This document shows positions 18,288 through 27,185 of a DNA stretch of 64,000 nucleotides, piece by piece (the first letter of the stretch is position 1; the number at the start of each line of letters is the position of its first letter). The translations under genes were made by a program, and so were the position numbers. Below the pieces are notes generated by a model. The model worked only from the letters and a program-made list of their open reading frames with translations, was not told where the DNA came from and made no database searches. Location of the stretch: positions 1 through 64,000 of the forward strand of contig CAWHHZ010000007.1 in assembly GCA_963829355.1 (NCBI GenBank), in the 5' to 3' direction. This stretch comes from CAWHHZ01 sp963829355 (lineage in GTDB: Bacteria > Acidobacteriota > Thermoanaerobaculia > Gp7-AA8 > JAHWKK01).

Positions 18288-19377
18288 TCAGCGAAGCTTC
18301 AGTGTGGAAAGTGCGAGCAGTGAGAACATCACCGCGATGATCCAGAAGCGAATGACAACCTGAGTCTCGTTCCATCCCGACAGCTCGAAGTGGTGATGGA
18401 GTGGTGACATCTTGAAAAGGCGTCGGCCAGTCAACTTGAATGACGCTACCTGCAGGATGACCGAGAGCGCCTCGAGAACGAAAAGGCCGCCGACGAATAC
18501 GAGCAGGATCTCCTGCTTGATCATCACCGCGATGACAACCGATGGCCCCGCCAAGAGCCAGTGAGCCGACGTCGCCCATGAACACCTTCGCCGGATGGGC
18601 ATTGAACCAGAGGAAACCAAGCGATGCTCCGAGCATCGCCGCCGAGAAAATCGCCAGCTCCGCAGCCCGGAACCCATGCGATCAGCAGATAGTCCGCGAT
18701 CTTCGCGTGTCCCGCTGCATAGGTGAGCACGTGTAGGTGGCCGCGGCAACAAGCGTGCAGCCGATCGCGAGACCATCGAGCCCATCAGTGAGATTCACGG
18801 CGTTGGACGCGCCGACCAGATCAAAATGACAAACGGAATGTAGAGGAGACCCAGGTCTACCACCAGGCCGGCGACGAACGGAAAGGTAAGAATCGTCGAC
18901 GGGTACTGATTGTGCAATCTCATGAGATACCCGATCGCCACTCCCGCGATCAGACCGACGAGCATCTGCAGAGAGAACTTCTGCCTCGACGTCAGGCCCG
19001 AGATTCTGACGTTTCACGAGCTTCTGGAAATCGTCGTAGAACCCGATTCCGGCGAAGGAGATCGTGACGAAAAGGATGATCCAGATGTACGGATTCATGA
19101 TGTCGGCCCACAGAATCGTCGGGACCAGGATCGCGAGCACGATCAGGATCCCTCCCATCGTCGGAGTACCCGACTTCGCCTGGTGCGACTGCGGGCCCTC
19201 GGCTCTGATGAACTGCCCGGCCTTGATGCTGCGAAGATGGTTGATCAGCCACGGTCCAAGGATGAAGGAGATCGCGAGCGCCGTCAGCGCTGCCCACGCC
19301 ATCCTGAAGGTGATGTAGCGGAAAACATTGAAGCCGCCAATGTAGTCGCGCAGAGGATACAGCAGGTAGTAAAGCAC
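18288..19377 (-). CDS. mraY: Phospho-MurNAc-pentapeptide transferase MraY (about five frameshifts)
   Basis: MraY makes lipid I on the inner membrane. A GTG at 19377 starts VLYYLLYPLRDYIGGFNVFRYITFRMAWA. The GTPTMGGILIV, IGFYDDFQKLVKR, NLTDGLDGLAIG, FLWFNAHPAKVFMGDVGSLA and MSPLHHHFELSGWNE motifs are all present but spread over different frames. Breaks fall near 18997, 18825, 18728, 18680 and 18540. The corrected protein has about ten membrane helices and about 363 residues, normal for MraY. This is the densest cluster of frame breaks in the window, which argues for local consensus error in an essential gene. Confidence 0.88.
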
Positions 19378-19381
19378 TCTC

Positions 19382-20756
19382 TCAGCCCTCGCCCTTCAGC
19401 CGATCGACGACGCGATCGAGCCCGATTCCTCTGGAGGCTTTCAGCATGACGAGATCTCCCTTCTCGACGAGCTCGTCGAGGAAGTCTGCTGCCTTCCCCG
19501 CGTCCGCCACATGAAAGAGACTCTCGCGAGGAAAGCCGGCGTCTGCTGCACCTTCGATCACCGCTCTCGCGCGCTCACCGACCGCCAGGATCACATCGAT
19601 TCCTGACGGAGCCAGATTGCCTGCGTCGTAGTGAAGCTTCTTTTCGGTTCTGCCGAGCTCGAGCATGTCGCCGATCACGGCGATCCGCCGGCCCGCGCAG
19701 TCAGCCTTCGCCAGGAGCTCGAGAGCTTTCGACAGAGCGTATGGGTTCGAGTTGTACGTATCGTCGTAGATGGTCGCCCCTCTGGCCTGCACCATCTCCC
19801 CACGGTGGCTCGCGGGAACAATCGTCTCGATTCCCTTCTCGATCCCCGCCCACGTGATGCCGGCGATCCGTGCTGCCGCGATGGCGGCGAGCAGGTTCTC
19901 CAGATTGTGGCGTCCCGGTGTCGTCAGCGTGATCTCGCGCGATTCACCTTCGGCTCGCAGTATGAAGTCGGTGCCGAAGAGTCCGCGATTCACGATGTCC
20001 GTGGCCATGTAGTCGGCCGGATGCTCGATTCCGTAGCTCACCCGCCTGCCCGGAAAGCCTTCACTGATTCCCATCACGCGATGGTCATCAGCATTCACGA
20101 CGATCGCCCCCGTCTCGTCGATGTTCTCGAGCAGCTCTCGTTTCGCGGCGGCAATCCCGTCAATGGAATCGAAGAACTCGAGATGGACCGCCTGGATCGT
20201 CGTGTAAACACCGAGGTTCGGCTCGCCAATCTTTGCCAGGCGGTCGATCTCATGAGGGCCGCTCATGCCCATCTCCGCGACGAGCACCTCGGTCTCCTCC
20301 GGAGTGTTCGCCATGCAGAGCGGAAGACCGATGTGATTGTTGAAGTTGCCCCAGGTCTTCCACATCCGGCGCTCCGACTCGACGAGCGTCGCGATCATCT
20401 CCTTGGTCGTGGTCTTCCCGGCGGATCCTGTGATCCCTATGACGTACCAGCCGGAGCGGCGACGGAGCTCTCGCGCGAGATTCTGAAGAGCCTCGGTCGT
20501 GTCGGAGACTCGAACGAAAGCCTTTCCGGAAGGTGCGTCGTCCGGAACCTTGACGACCACCGCCCCTCGTGCCTTCTCGAGAGCCTGCGGAAGAAAGTCG
20601 TGACCGTCCTGACGCTCGCCCCGAATCGCAAAAAATACCGAGCTCTCGTCGGCTTCGCGGCTGTCGATCACCACACGGGAGATCAGCAACATCACCGCCC
20701 GTTACGAGCTCACCGCCGCACAGCCTGGCGAGCTCGGCAAAGTTCAGCTCAGCCAT
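19382..20756 (-). CDS. murF: UDP-MurNAc-tripeptide-D-Ala-D-Ala ligase (5' frameshift)
   Basis: MurF attaches the D-Ala-D-Ala dipeptide. The likely start at 20756 gives MAELNFAELARLCGGELVTG. A one-base shift around 20690-20715 then leads to ISRVVIDSREADESSVFFAI, the UDP-binding domain. The P-loop is ITGSAGKTTTKEMIA. NFNNHIGLPL, AEMGMSGPHEI, GRHNLENLLAAIAA, DDTYNSNPYAL and GDMLELG are intact. The stop lies 4 bp before the mraY start. The corrected length is about 458 residues. The D-Ala-D-Ala ligase gene (ddl) that supplies its substrate is not in this cluster. Confidence 0.92.
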
Positions 20757-20795
20757 GTTGCACCTCCGGTGACGGCCCCGTCACATAGGGCGAAA

Positions 20796-20922
20796 GCCTC
20801 TGTTCCCTTCCGGCCTCGCCGGTCGTGCGCCACGATCGTCCCTTCCCCCGAGGACTGCCTGACGATCGCCGCACCTTCTCGCACCCTCCCGCAACTCGAC
20901 GAAGCCGGAACGGAACAGAGGC
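20796..20922. repeat. Palindromic element between murE and murF
   Basis: GCCTCTGTTCCCTTCCGGC at 20796-20814 pairs with 20904-20922 with one mismatch. Bases inside (CGATCGTC near 20836 with GACGATCG near 20861) also pair. It occupies the 213-bp gap between murE and murF, which is unusual in a cluster whose other genes overlap or nearly touch. No coding signal was seen. It is built like the murD/mraY palindrome but has a different sequence. Confidence 0.75.
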
Positions 20923-20969
20923 CGAAACTGAGTTATCGTAAATCATTTTCATAAACATTTCCATAAAAT

Positions 20970-22440
20970 TCAGGAATCTTTTTTCTCGATTGCAGCAAAT
21001 GCTTCTTCCCTGTCATCGAATCGCTCGATCCGGTCGCCGATCACCTGGTAGTCCTCGTGTCCCTTGCCGGCGATGATCACGATCTCGGCCCGACCGGCAC
21101 TCGAGACGGCGGTTCGGATCGCGCTGCGGCGGTCGGTGATTCGTTCGCAGCCGTCCTCCCGAACCTTTCTGAAGCCCTCCTCGATCTCATCGAGGATCGA
21201 TTCCGGGTCTTCCTTCCGGGGGTTGTCGCTCGTGAGGATCGTATGGTCGGAGTACTTTGCAGCAATCTCGCCCATCAGGGGTCGCTTTCCGCTGTCGCGA
21301 TTTCCACCGCACCCGAATACGAGAACGATCCGCCGGTCGGGACTCATCTGCCGGATCCCGCGGAGAAGCTTTTCGAGGGCGTCCGGCTTGTGCGCGTAGT
21401 CGACGATCACAGCAGGCGAATCGCCCTGCCCCACTCGTTCGAACCGCCCGGAGATGGACTCGAGCGCGCGTATGCCACTCTGGACGGCCTCGATGGAGAC
21501 TCCCGACGGTGAGCGCGGCCCCGATCGCCCCCATCCAGTTGTAGAGATTCGGCGTCCCCAGCAGAGGTGAGCTCATGACGACGTCCCCCCACGGCGTCAG
21601 GATGGTCCCCCGAAGCCCGTCGATATTCGCCTCGAATCCCTCGGCGGGTCGGACGTCCGCATCCTCGAGCCCGAACGTCAGCGCCGCCTCGCCCAATTCG
21701 TCGATCAGTTTCCGTCCCCACTCATCGTCCCTGTTCACGATCGCAGTTCTTCTCGTGCGATCGATCTGGTCGAACAGGATCTTCTTGGCGGAAAAGTAGT
21801 CGTCGAAATCACGGTGAAAGTCGAAATGATCACGCGAGAGGTTCGTGAACACCGCGGCCGCGAATGGCACGTCAGCCGTTCGCTTGAGAGCCAGCGCATG
21901 CGAGGAGACTTCCATGACGGCGCGACTGACGCCGGCGTCAACCATCTTCGCGAACCACTTCTGCAGAACGGTGGCGTCAGGAGTCGTACGATCCGCCACC
22001 TCCCGCTCGTCACCCGCGCGGTATTCGATCGTTCCGATCAGTCCGACCGGCTCGCCGGTCTGGTCGAGAATCGATTCGATCATCTTGGTCGTCGTGGTCT
22101 TCCCGGAGGTACCGGTCACACCGATCAGGCGAAGCTTCGAAGCGGGACGACCATAGAAAGATGATGCGGCCATGGCCAGGGCGCGCCGCGCGTCGGAGAC
22201 CTTCGCGACGGCAACTCCCTCCCTGGTCTGTCCGTCACGCTCGGTGATCACGGCCGTTGCTCCGCGCTCGATCGCCTGATTGATGAACTCGGCGCCGTCC
22301 GCCTCGAAGCCTGGAACCGCGACGAACAGAGAGCCGCTCTTGACGCGACGACTGTCCGACTCGACAGCACTGACCTCGACGAGCTCTGGCCCTGTACGCT
22401 CCAGGACCTCCACGTTTCTGATGATTTCTGAGAATTTCAT
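20970..22440 (-). CDS. murE: UDP-MurNAc-L-Ala-D-Glu:diaminopimelate ligase (one frameshift)
   Basis: MurE adds the third amino acid of the stem peptide. The VESDSRRVKSGSLFVAVPG start, the P-loop GVTGTSGKTTTTKMIES, TTPDATVL, MEVSSHALAL and TNLSRDHFDFH are in the first frame. A shift near 21500 after GAIGAALTVG leads to VDYAHKPDALEKLL, LVFGCGGNRDSGKRP, LTSDNPRKEDPESI and IAGKGHEDYQ. DNPR is the specificity motif of meso-diaminopimelate-adding enzymes, so the cell wall should be of meso-DAP type. The start overlaps the ftsI stop by 4 bp. Total length is about 490 residues. Confidence 0.93.
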
Positions 22441-24230
22441 TGCAGCACCTCGGCCGTTCGGCGCCGGCGCTCTGCGGTCAGGGTCTCACCGTCGCCCGGG
22501 TCAAGACTCCTCAGAACGACCTGTGGCGGTGTGATCACCCGGCGAGGAAATGCCGGCTCTACTCGGAGATATCGGAGACTGCGCGATGCAATCTCCCGGA
22601 ACACCGGTGCTGCAATCTCTCCACCATACTGCGAAGTGCGGGGCTCATCGACGGCAACCAGAATGGCGAGCCTCGGACGATCTGCAGGGACATAGCCTGT
22701 GAACGATGCAACTGTCTTGTTGCGAAGATAACCACCGGGACCCGCCTTCTGAGCAGTTCCGGTCTTCCCAGCGGCCACGTACTGCGGAATGGCCGCGTTC
22801 CGGCCGGTTCCTCGAGCCACCACGGCCTTGAGCATTTCGTTCATGACGGCAGCCGTCTTCTCGGAGACGACCCTCACGGGTTCGGCGGCGGGCGGTTTCG
22901 AGACCGTGGCTCCGTTCTCGTCGACGACACGATCCACGATCCGCGGACTCACGCGCAGCCCGCCATTCGCGATCGTTGCCGTGGCCATTACAACCTGAAG
23001 AGGAGTTGCTGCGATCTCCTGGCCGATTGAGATGACACCATTAGAGAGAGCGGACCACTGATCGGTCTGCCGCAGAATCCCGACGGACTCGCCCGGCAGC
23101 TCGAGCCCTGTCTTCTCGCCGAATCCAAATCGACGCGCATAATCGTGCAGCCGCTCAGGACCGAGCCTGAGTCCGACCTTGATGGTGCCGACATTCGACG
23201 ACTCCACGAGAACGTCTTCGAAGGAGATCACTCCGTAGGCGTGGCCGCCATGTTCTCTGACCGTCTTTCCACCGAGAACGATCGCGCCATTCCCGCAGTC
23301 GATCATCTCCGAGGGAGTCACAACCCCTTCCTCGATGGCGGCCGCGGCCGTGACGATCTTGAACGTGGATCCCGGCTCATACACGTCCTGAATGACGCGA
23401 TTCCTCCACGCCGATTGCGGATACGACCCATAGCTGTTCGGATCGAAGGTCGGGTAAGTCGCCATGGCGAGGATCGCGCCATTCTCCGGGTTCACGACGA
23501 TCGCCGTTCCGCTCTTCGCGTTGCTCGCATCGACAGCCTGCGAGAGTGCATCCTCGGTGATGTACTGGATGACCTCGTCAATGGTGAGGACGAGATTCAG
23601 CCCATCCACCGGCCCATCGCCCACTCCGGAATTCACCATGTACATCCCGCGGCGGGCGTCTCTGAGAAGCGTGACGACACCGGGACGACCGCGAACAAAT
23701 TTGTCCAGCGAATGCTCGACACCGGCCAGACCATCACCATCGAGTCCGACGATTCCGAGAACATTTGCCAGCAGACTCTCGTTCGGGTAGCGCCGCCGAT
23801 GCTCATCGACCGAATAGATCCCGGGAAGATCGAGGGCCATCACTTTTTCATAAAGCTCGTCATCGACCTGGCGCGCCAGCCACGCAAACTCTCCACCGCG
23901 TCCCAGCCTCTTCCGCAGTACATCCTCCCGCAGACCGAGACCTTCCACAGCACTGATCCGGTCGACCACCGTCGAAACTTCCTCGATCGACTGAGGGTCC
24001 GCGTACAGAGAATGGGAGACCACGCTTTCGGCGAGCAGCCGTCCGCGCGCGTCGAATATCGAGCCCCGGACCGGTGCAAGAGCTACGGTCCGCTCCTGCT
24101 GACGAACTGCCCGCTGCACATAGTCATCGTGGCGGGCGATCTGGATCTGCGCGAGCCTCGCAATGACGATCAGCATCCAGGCCGTCATCCCCGCGAGAAG
24201 CAGAATCATTCGCCGCTTCTGAATCGTCAT
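22437..24230 (-). CDS. ftsI: Septal peptidoglycan transpeptidase FtsI (PBP3 type)
   Basis: The 597-residue class B penicillin-binding protein has a single N-terminal membrane anchor (MILLLAGMTAWMLIVIARLAQI), the non-catalytic pedestal (RGSIFDARGRLLAES), then the transpeptidase domain with Ser288-Thr-Phe-Lys291 (EPGSTFK), Ser344-Ser-Asn346 and Lys489-Thr-Gly-Thr (KTGTAQK). The catalytic serine is therefore Ser288. No PASTA repeats follow. It crosslinks septal peptidoglycan together with FtsW. Both ends overlap neighbours by 4 bp (murE and ftsL), so translation is coupled. No frameshift was seen. Confidence 0.95.
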   Translation of the reverse strand: MTIQKRRMILLLAGMTAWMLIVIARLAQIQIARHDDYVQRAVRQQERTVALAPVRGSIFDARGRLLAESVVSHSLYADPQSIEEVSTVVDRISAVEGLGLREDVLRKRLGRGGEFAWLARQVDDELYEKVMALDLPGIYSVDEHRRRYPNESLLANVLGIVGLDGDGLAGVEHSLDKFVRGRPGVVTLLRDARRGMYMVNSGVGDGPVDGLNLVLTIDEVIQYITEDALSQAVDASNAKSGTAIVVNPENGAILAMATYPTFDPNSYGSYPQSAWRNRVIQDVYEPGSTFKIVTAAAAIEEGVVTPSEMIDCGNGAIVLGGKTVREHGGHAYGVISFEDVLVESSNVGTIKVGLRLGPERLHDYARRFGFGEKTGLELPGESVGILRQTDQWSALSNGVISIGQEIAATPLQVVMATATIANGGLRVSPRIVDRVVDENGATVSKPPAAEPVRVVSEKTAAVMNEMLKAVVARGTGRNAAIPQYVAAGKTGTAQKAGPGGYLRNKTVASFTGYVPADRPRLAILVAVDEPRTSQYGGEIAAPVFREIASRSLRYLRVEPAFPRRVITPPQVVLRSLDPGDGETLTAERRRRTAEVLQ

Positions 24231-24565
24231 CGCAGGTCCCTCTCCCGAACGATGACCACTCGATCGATATCCGGCTGGGAGAACCCCAGCTCCGCCGCAC
24301 GCACCTCCACGCCCTTCAGCGCAGTTTTCGACTCCATCTCGAGCGCGAGCTTCCTGTTTTCCTTCTCGAGATCGCTCCGGACCGCTTCGAGGCGCGTCGC
24401 CTCGCGGCCCAGCCGGATCACCTCGACATTCTGCCAGGTGAAAAGAAGCAGAAAAAGACCGATCGGCACACCGAGGGAGATGACGGCGAGCAGCTCTCGA
24501 AAGCGCTGCCGGTCACGTTCCCGGACGATATGTAGATTTTCGATCGATTTCTGTTGTGCGTACAT
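24227..24565 (-). CDS. ftsL: Cell division protein FtsL-like
   Basis: From the ATG at 24565 (MYAQQKSIENL) the 112-residue protein has one membrane helix (LLAVISLGVPIGLFLLLFTWQ) followed by a coiled-coil/leucine-zipper part (LGREATRLEAVRSDLEKENRKLALEMES) and a short tail with AAELGFSQPD. This is the FtsL/DivIC layout, and its position between rsmH and ftsI is the standard dcw position. FtsL forms the FtsQLB complex that activates FtsWI. The frame is open further upstream but enters a CA-rich repeat, so the later start is used. Confidence 0.85.
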   Translation of the reverse strand: MYAQQKSIENLHIVRERDRQRFRELLAVISLGVPIGLFLLLFTWQNVEVIRLGREATRLEAVRSDLEKENRKLALEMESKTALKGVEVRAAELGFSQPDIDRVVIVRERDLR

Positions 24566-25044
24566 CGGTCCCGACCTGTGGAGGCAGCGACCAAGGATGA
24601 AGACCTGCCTGCTCGGCAGACCCGATTGAGCCATCCACACACACCCACCCGCACACGCACCACCCCTCCCAAGCTCGCCCGGGCCCCACACACACCCGAC
24701 CCTTCCCCGGACCTTCACCCTTGATCCCTGCCTCCACCTGATTGCCTCCCGGCGAATGACAGAGAAGAGATGACGAATCTCACAGGTACTTCGCCATCCC
24801 TGACAGTCGTCAGCCGCCAGCCATCAGTCGCCCGTTAAAGACGATCAAATGACTCGACTGCACGACCCCACTACTCAAAGAACTGAATTCAGTCTTCAGA
24901 CCTCAGTCGTCAGTCGTCAGCAATGACGACAAACGACTAACGACTAATGACCAATGTCTAACTAACCACATTCAAAGACCTTCGTCAGTCGCGTCCTCCC
25001 TGCTGACGACTGATGACTGTCGACTGACGACTGTCGACTGACGA
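24566..25044. repeat. Repeat-filled gap between rsmH and ftsL
   Basis: This 479-bp gap inside the dcw cluster has no gene. It holds a CA/CCC-rich tract (about 24630-24720, CACACACACCC-like) and, at about 24895-24925 and 25005-25047, heptamer arrays AGTCGTC and GACGACT that face each other. Several GACTAACGACTAATGACC-like variants lie between them. The facing arrays can fold into a long hairpin, which could reduce read-through from mraZ-rsmH into ftsL. Confidence 0.7.
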
Positions 25045-25986
25045 CTAAACCAAACTCTCCGGAACCTTCTCTGCGATGCGAAGTCTCGACGCTTCTCGAT
25101 CGCGGGTTTCTTTCCATCTCCTCCTCATCGGGCACTGACCGGTCGCTTCGTCAGCACTTTGACGTTGCGAACCGCGCCGCAGACGCAGACTGGAACCCAT
25201 CGCGGACAGGTGCACTCGCCTTCGAGCTTCCTGAACGTATGCTTGACGATCCTGTCCTCGAGCGAATGGAACGAGATCACTGCCATTCGTGCCCCGATCT
25301 CGAGACGATCGATCGTTGATTCGATGAACGGTTCGAGCCCCACGAGCTCCTCGTTGACCACGATCCGCAGCGCCTGGAATGTCAAGCGTTGCAGGATCAA
25401 TCCTCGAAGGCTTCTTCGTGTGTTTGACCGATCTGACAATGTCTGCCAGCCTTCCGGTCGTCTCGATCGGCTCGACGTCTCGCTCCCTTACGATCGCCGC
25501 TGCGATACGCCTCGACTGCGACTCCTCCCCCCATTTCCAGAGGATGTCGGCCAACTCCTTCTCGTCGATCTCTGCGAGTAACTCGGCGGCAGTCTGGCCA
25601 CCCGAGCCCATACGCATGTCGAGAGGGGCGTCGAAACGAAAGGAAAACCCGCGAGCCGGGTCATCGAGCTGCATCGAGGAAACCCCGAGATCAGCTACCA
25701 GACCGGAGATCGTGTCGATTTCCAGAGAGTTCAAAATGTCAAAGAGCGATTCATGCCGACCTTCTCTCGCGACGAACCGGTCACCAAACCGGGCGAGGCG
25801 CTCGCTCGCTCGCCGGATCGCTTCAGGATCGCGATCGATCCCGAGCAGTCGGATGGCCTCGTAGCGCTCGAGCAGCGCTTCCGAATGCCCACCCAGACCA
25901 AGGGTCGCATCGACGATCCATCCACTCCCGGCTGGCGGGCGGAGAAAGTCAGTAATCTGCTGACAAAGAACCGGCTCGTGCTTCAT
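25045..25986 (-). CDS. rsmH: 16S rRNA m4C1402 methyltransferase RsmH (frameshifts)
   Basis: RsmH (MraW) methylates N4 of C1402 in 16S rRNA using SAM. The start MKHEPVLCQQITDFL is preceded closely by mraZ. VDATLGLGGHSEALLE and LLGIDRDPEAI form the SAM site, and LVADLGVSSMQLDDPARGFSFR is diagnostic. A shift near 25385 moves the frame to LTFQALRIVVNEEL, MAVISFHSLEDRIVKHTFR and CPRWVPVCVCG. One or two more near 25085-25130 give the NPRSRS tail and the ending RIAEKVPESLV at 25045. Corrected length is about 313 residues. Confidence 0.92.
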   Translation of the reverse strand: MKHEPVLCQQITDFLRPPAGSGWIVDATLGLGGHSEALLERYEAIRLLGIDRDPEAIRRASERLARFGDRFVAREGRHESLFDILNSLEIDTISGLVADLGVSSMQLDDPARGFSFRFDAPLDMRMGSGGQTAAELLAEIDEKELADILWKWGEESQSRRIAAAIVRERDVEPIETTGRLADIVRSVKHTKKPSRIDPATLDIPGAADRGQRGARGARTVHRINDRSSRDRGTNGSDLVPFARGQDRQAYVQEARRRVHLSAMGSSLRLRRGSQRQSADEATGQCPMRRRWKETRDREASRLRIAEKVPESLV

Positions 25987-26007
25987 GGGGATCTAGAGCT
26001 CCATGGC

Positions 26008-26460
26008 CTAGACTCCGTGCAGCTCGAGCTCCTTGTAATCCTCATCGGTCAGCGGCTCTTCAGCCATCCGCTGAGCGATCTTGTCGTTGCTCCAAACCAG
26101 AAGATGATCTCCGTTCCCCAGGACGACCACCTCCCCCTCGAGCCCCGCCTGCTGGCGAAGAATCTGCGGAATCAGCAGACGCCCCTGCGCATCGATCGAA
26201 CCGAGCTGACCGAAGTAGTTCGCTCGCTCCATCAGCTTGCGTCTCGCCGGGGAAGTCGAAGGTACCTTCGCGAGTCGGGATGTGAACTCCCGCCAGACCT
26301 GTAAGGGATAGACCAGCGCCCGTTCGCCTTCGAACGAGGTGATGAAGCACTCGCTGCCATAGCGATCCTCGATGATCGACCGGAACGCAGTCGGAACCTT
26401 GATCCGACCCTTCTGATCGACCTTCGCGGGGGAATGCCCCATGAGATCGTTGACAACCAT
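26008..26460 (-). CDS. mraZ: Transcriptional regulator MraZ
   Basis: The 150-residue protein contains the two AbrB-like half-motifs typical of MraZ, AKVDQKGRIKVPTAFR and GSIDAQGRLLIPQILR (the DxxGR pairs), and is the first gene of the dcw cluster. MraZ forms a ring that binds direct repeats upstream of its own gene and controls the cluster. Five such repeats are present at 26506-26549. Either the ATG at 26460 or the one at 26442 (MGHSPAKVDQ) may be the start. The latter matches most MraZ N-termini better. Confidence 0.93.
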   Translation of the reverse strand: MVVNDLMGHSPAKVDQKGRIKVPTAFRSIIEDRYGSECFITSFEGERALVYPLQVWREFTSRLAKVPSTSPARRKLMERANYFGQLGSIDAQGRLLIPQILRQQAGLEGEVVVLGNGDHLLVWSNDKIAQRMAEEPLTDEDYKELELHGV

Positions 26461-26505
26461 AGGTCCCTTTTCTTTCAGATCTCCTCTCGAATGCGTCAGA
26501 AGCTA

Positions 26506-26549
26506 CCACTATTCTCCACAGAAGTCCACAGAAGTCCACCGACGACCAC
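26506..26549 (-). promoter_or_regulatory. MraZ box: five GTGG repeats with 10-bp period
   Basis: On the minus strand GTGG occurs at 26549, 26539, 26529, 26519 and 26509 (plus-strand CCAC at 26506, 26516, 26526, 26536 and 26546), an exact 10-bp spacing, ending about 45 bp before mraZ. Known MraZ operators are short G-rich direct repeats with one-helical-turn spacing, so this is very likely the autoregulatory site of the dcw cluster. Five copies is more than the three or four usually reported. Confidence 0.82.
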
Positions 26550-26612
26550 AAAGTGTGTCAGTCTCCGCCCCACGATTTGAAAACCGTGGCGGCATCGCTC
26601 TAAAGTTGCTGC

Positions 26613-27102
26613 GTGATCATCGTGGTGATGGGTGTGGCTGGCGTGGGGAAGACGACAGTCGGGACGATTCTGTCTTCAGAGCTGGGATGGCCCTTCTACG
26701 ACGCTGACGCGTTCCATTCGGAGGCGAGTGTCGACAAGATGTCATCAGGAATCCCGCTCACCGAGGCGGATCGCGACCCGTGGCTGGCGGCGCTGCAGGA
26801 GCTCGTGCGCGAGACCGACAGGCGCGACGAGTCGGCCGTCCTGGCTTGCTCGTCACTGACGGCAAGGTTCCGCCGCCGTCTGGAGAGCGCGGGAAGTGAC
26901 GTCCGGTTCGCCTATCTGCGCGCCCGGCCCGACCGCCTCCGCGCCCGTCTCGAGGCGCGGACCGGACACTACATGAGGGCAGAGATGCTCGAGAGCCAGC
27001 TTCAAGCGCTCGAAGAGCCGGCGGACGCGCTGGTTGATGGAAGTCGGTGATGACGATGCCCAAAGGGTCGCGAGGAGAATCCTGGAGGCGCTCGATTCCT
27101 GA
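26613..27102 (+). CDS. gntK: Gluconokinase-like P-loop kinase (3' frameshift)
   Basis: The product starts MIIVVMGVAGVGKTTVGTIL with a Walker A loop, then WPFYDADAFHSEASVDKMSSGIPLTEADRDPWL, which is characteristic of GntK-type gluconate kinases that make 6-phosphogluconate. CSSLTARFRRRL and YLRARPDRLRARLEARTGHYM follow. The first frame ends at 27050 after ALVDGSR. A one-base shift near 27035 gives the expected ending VGDDDAQRVARRILEALDS with a stop at 27102. The gene is divergent from mraZ and shares its 150-bp upstream region with the MraZ box. Confidence 0.88.
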
Positions 27103-27185
27103 ATTTCACCGTTGGCTATTGTTGCAGGACATGCCCGGATCGATATCGAGGCCGCGGTGGCGCTGGGCCACCGCGGCCACTGGGA

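Noticed and set aside
24895..25047. CRISPR array suggested by regular short repeats
   Set aside because: Repeats are 7 bp, degenerate, in both orientations, without 30-40 bp unique spacers, and no cas genes are present. The same applies to the other arrays.
26758..27063. Minus-strand frame opposite gluconokinase
   Set aside because: Antisense shadow of a conserved kinase, rich in Arg/Pro/Ala without motifs.
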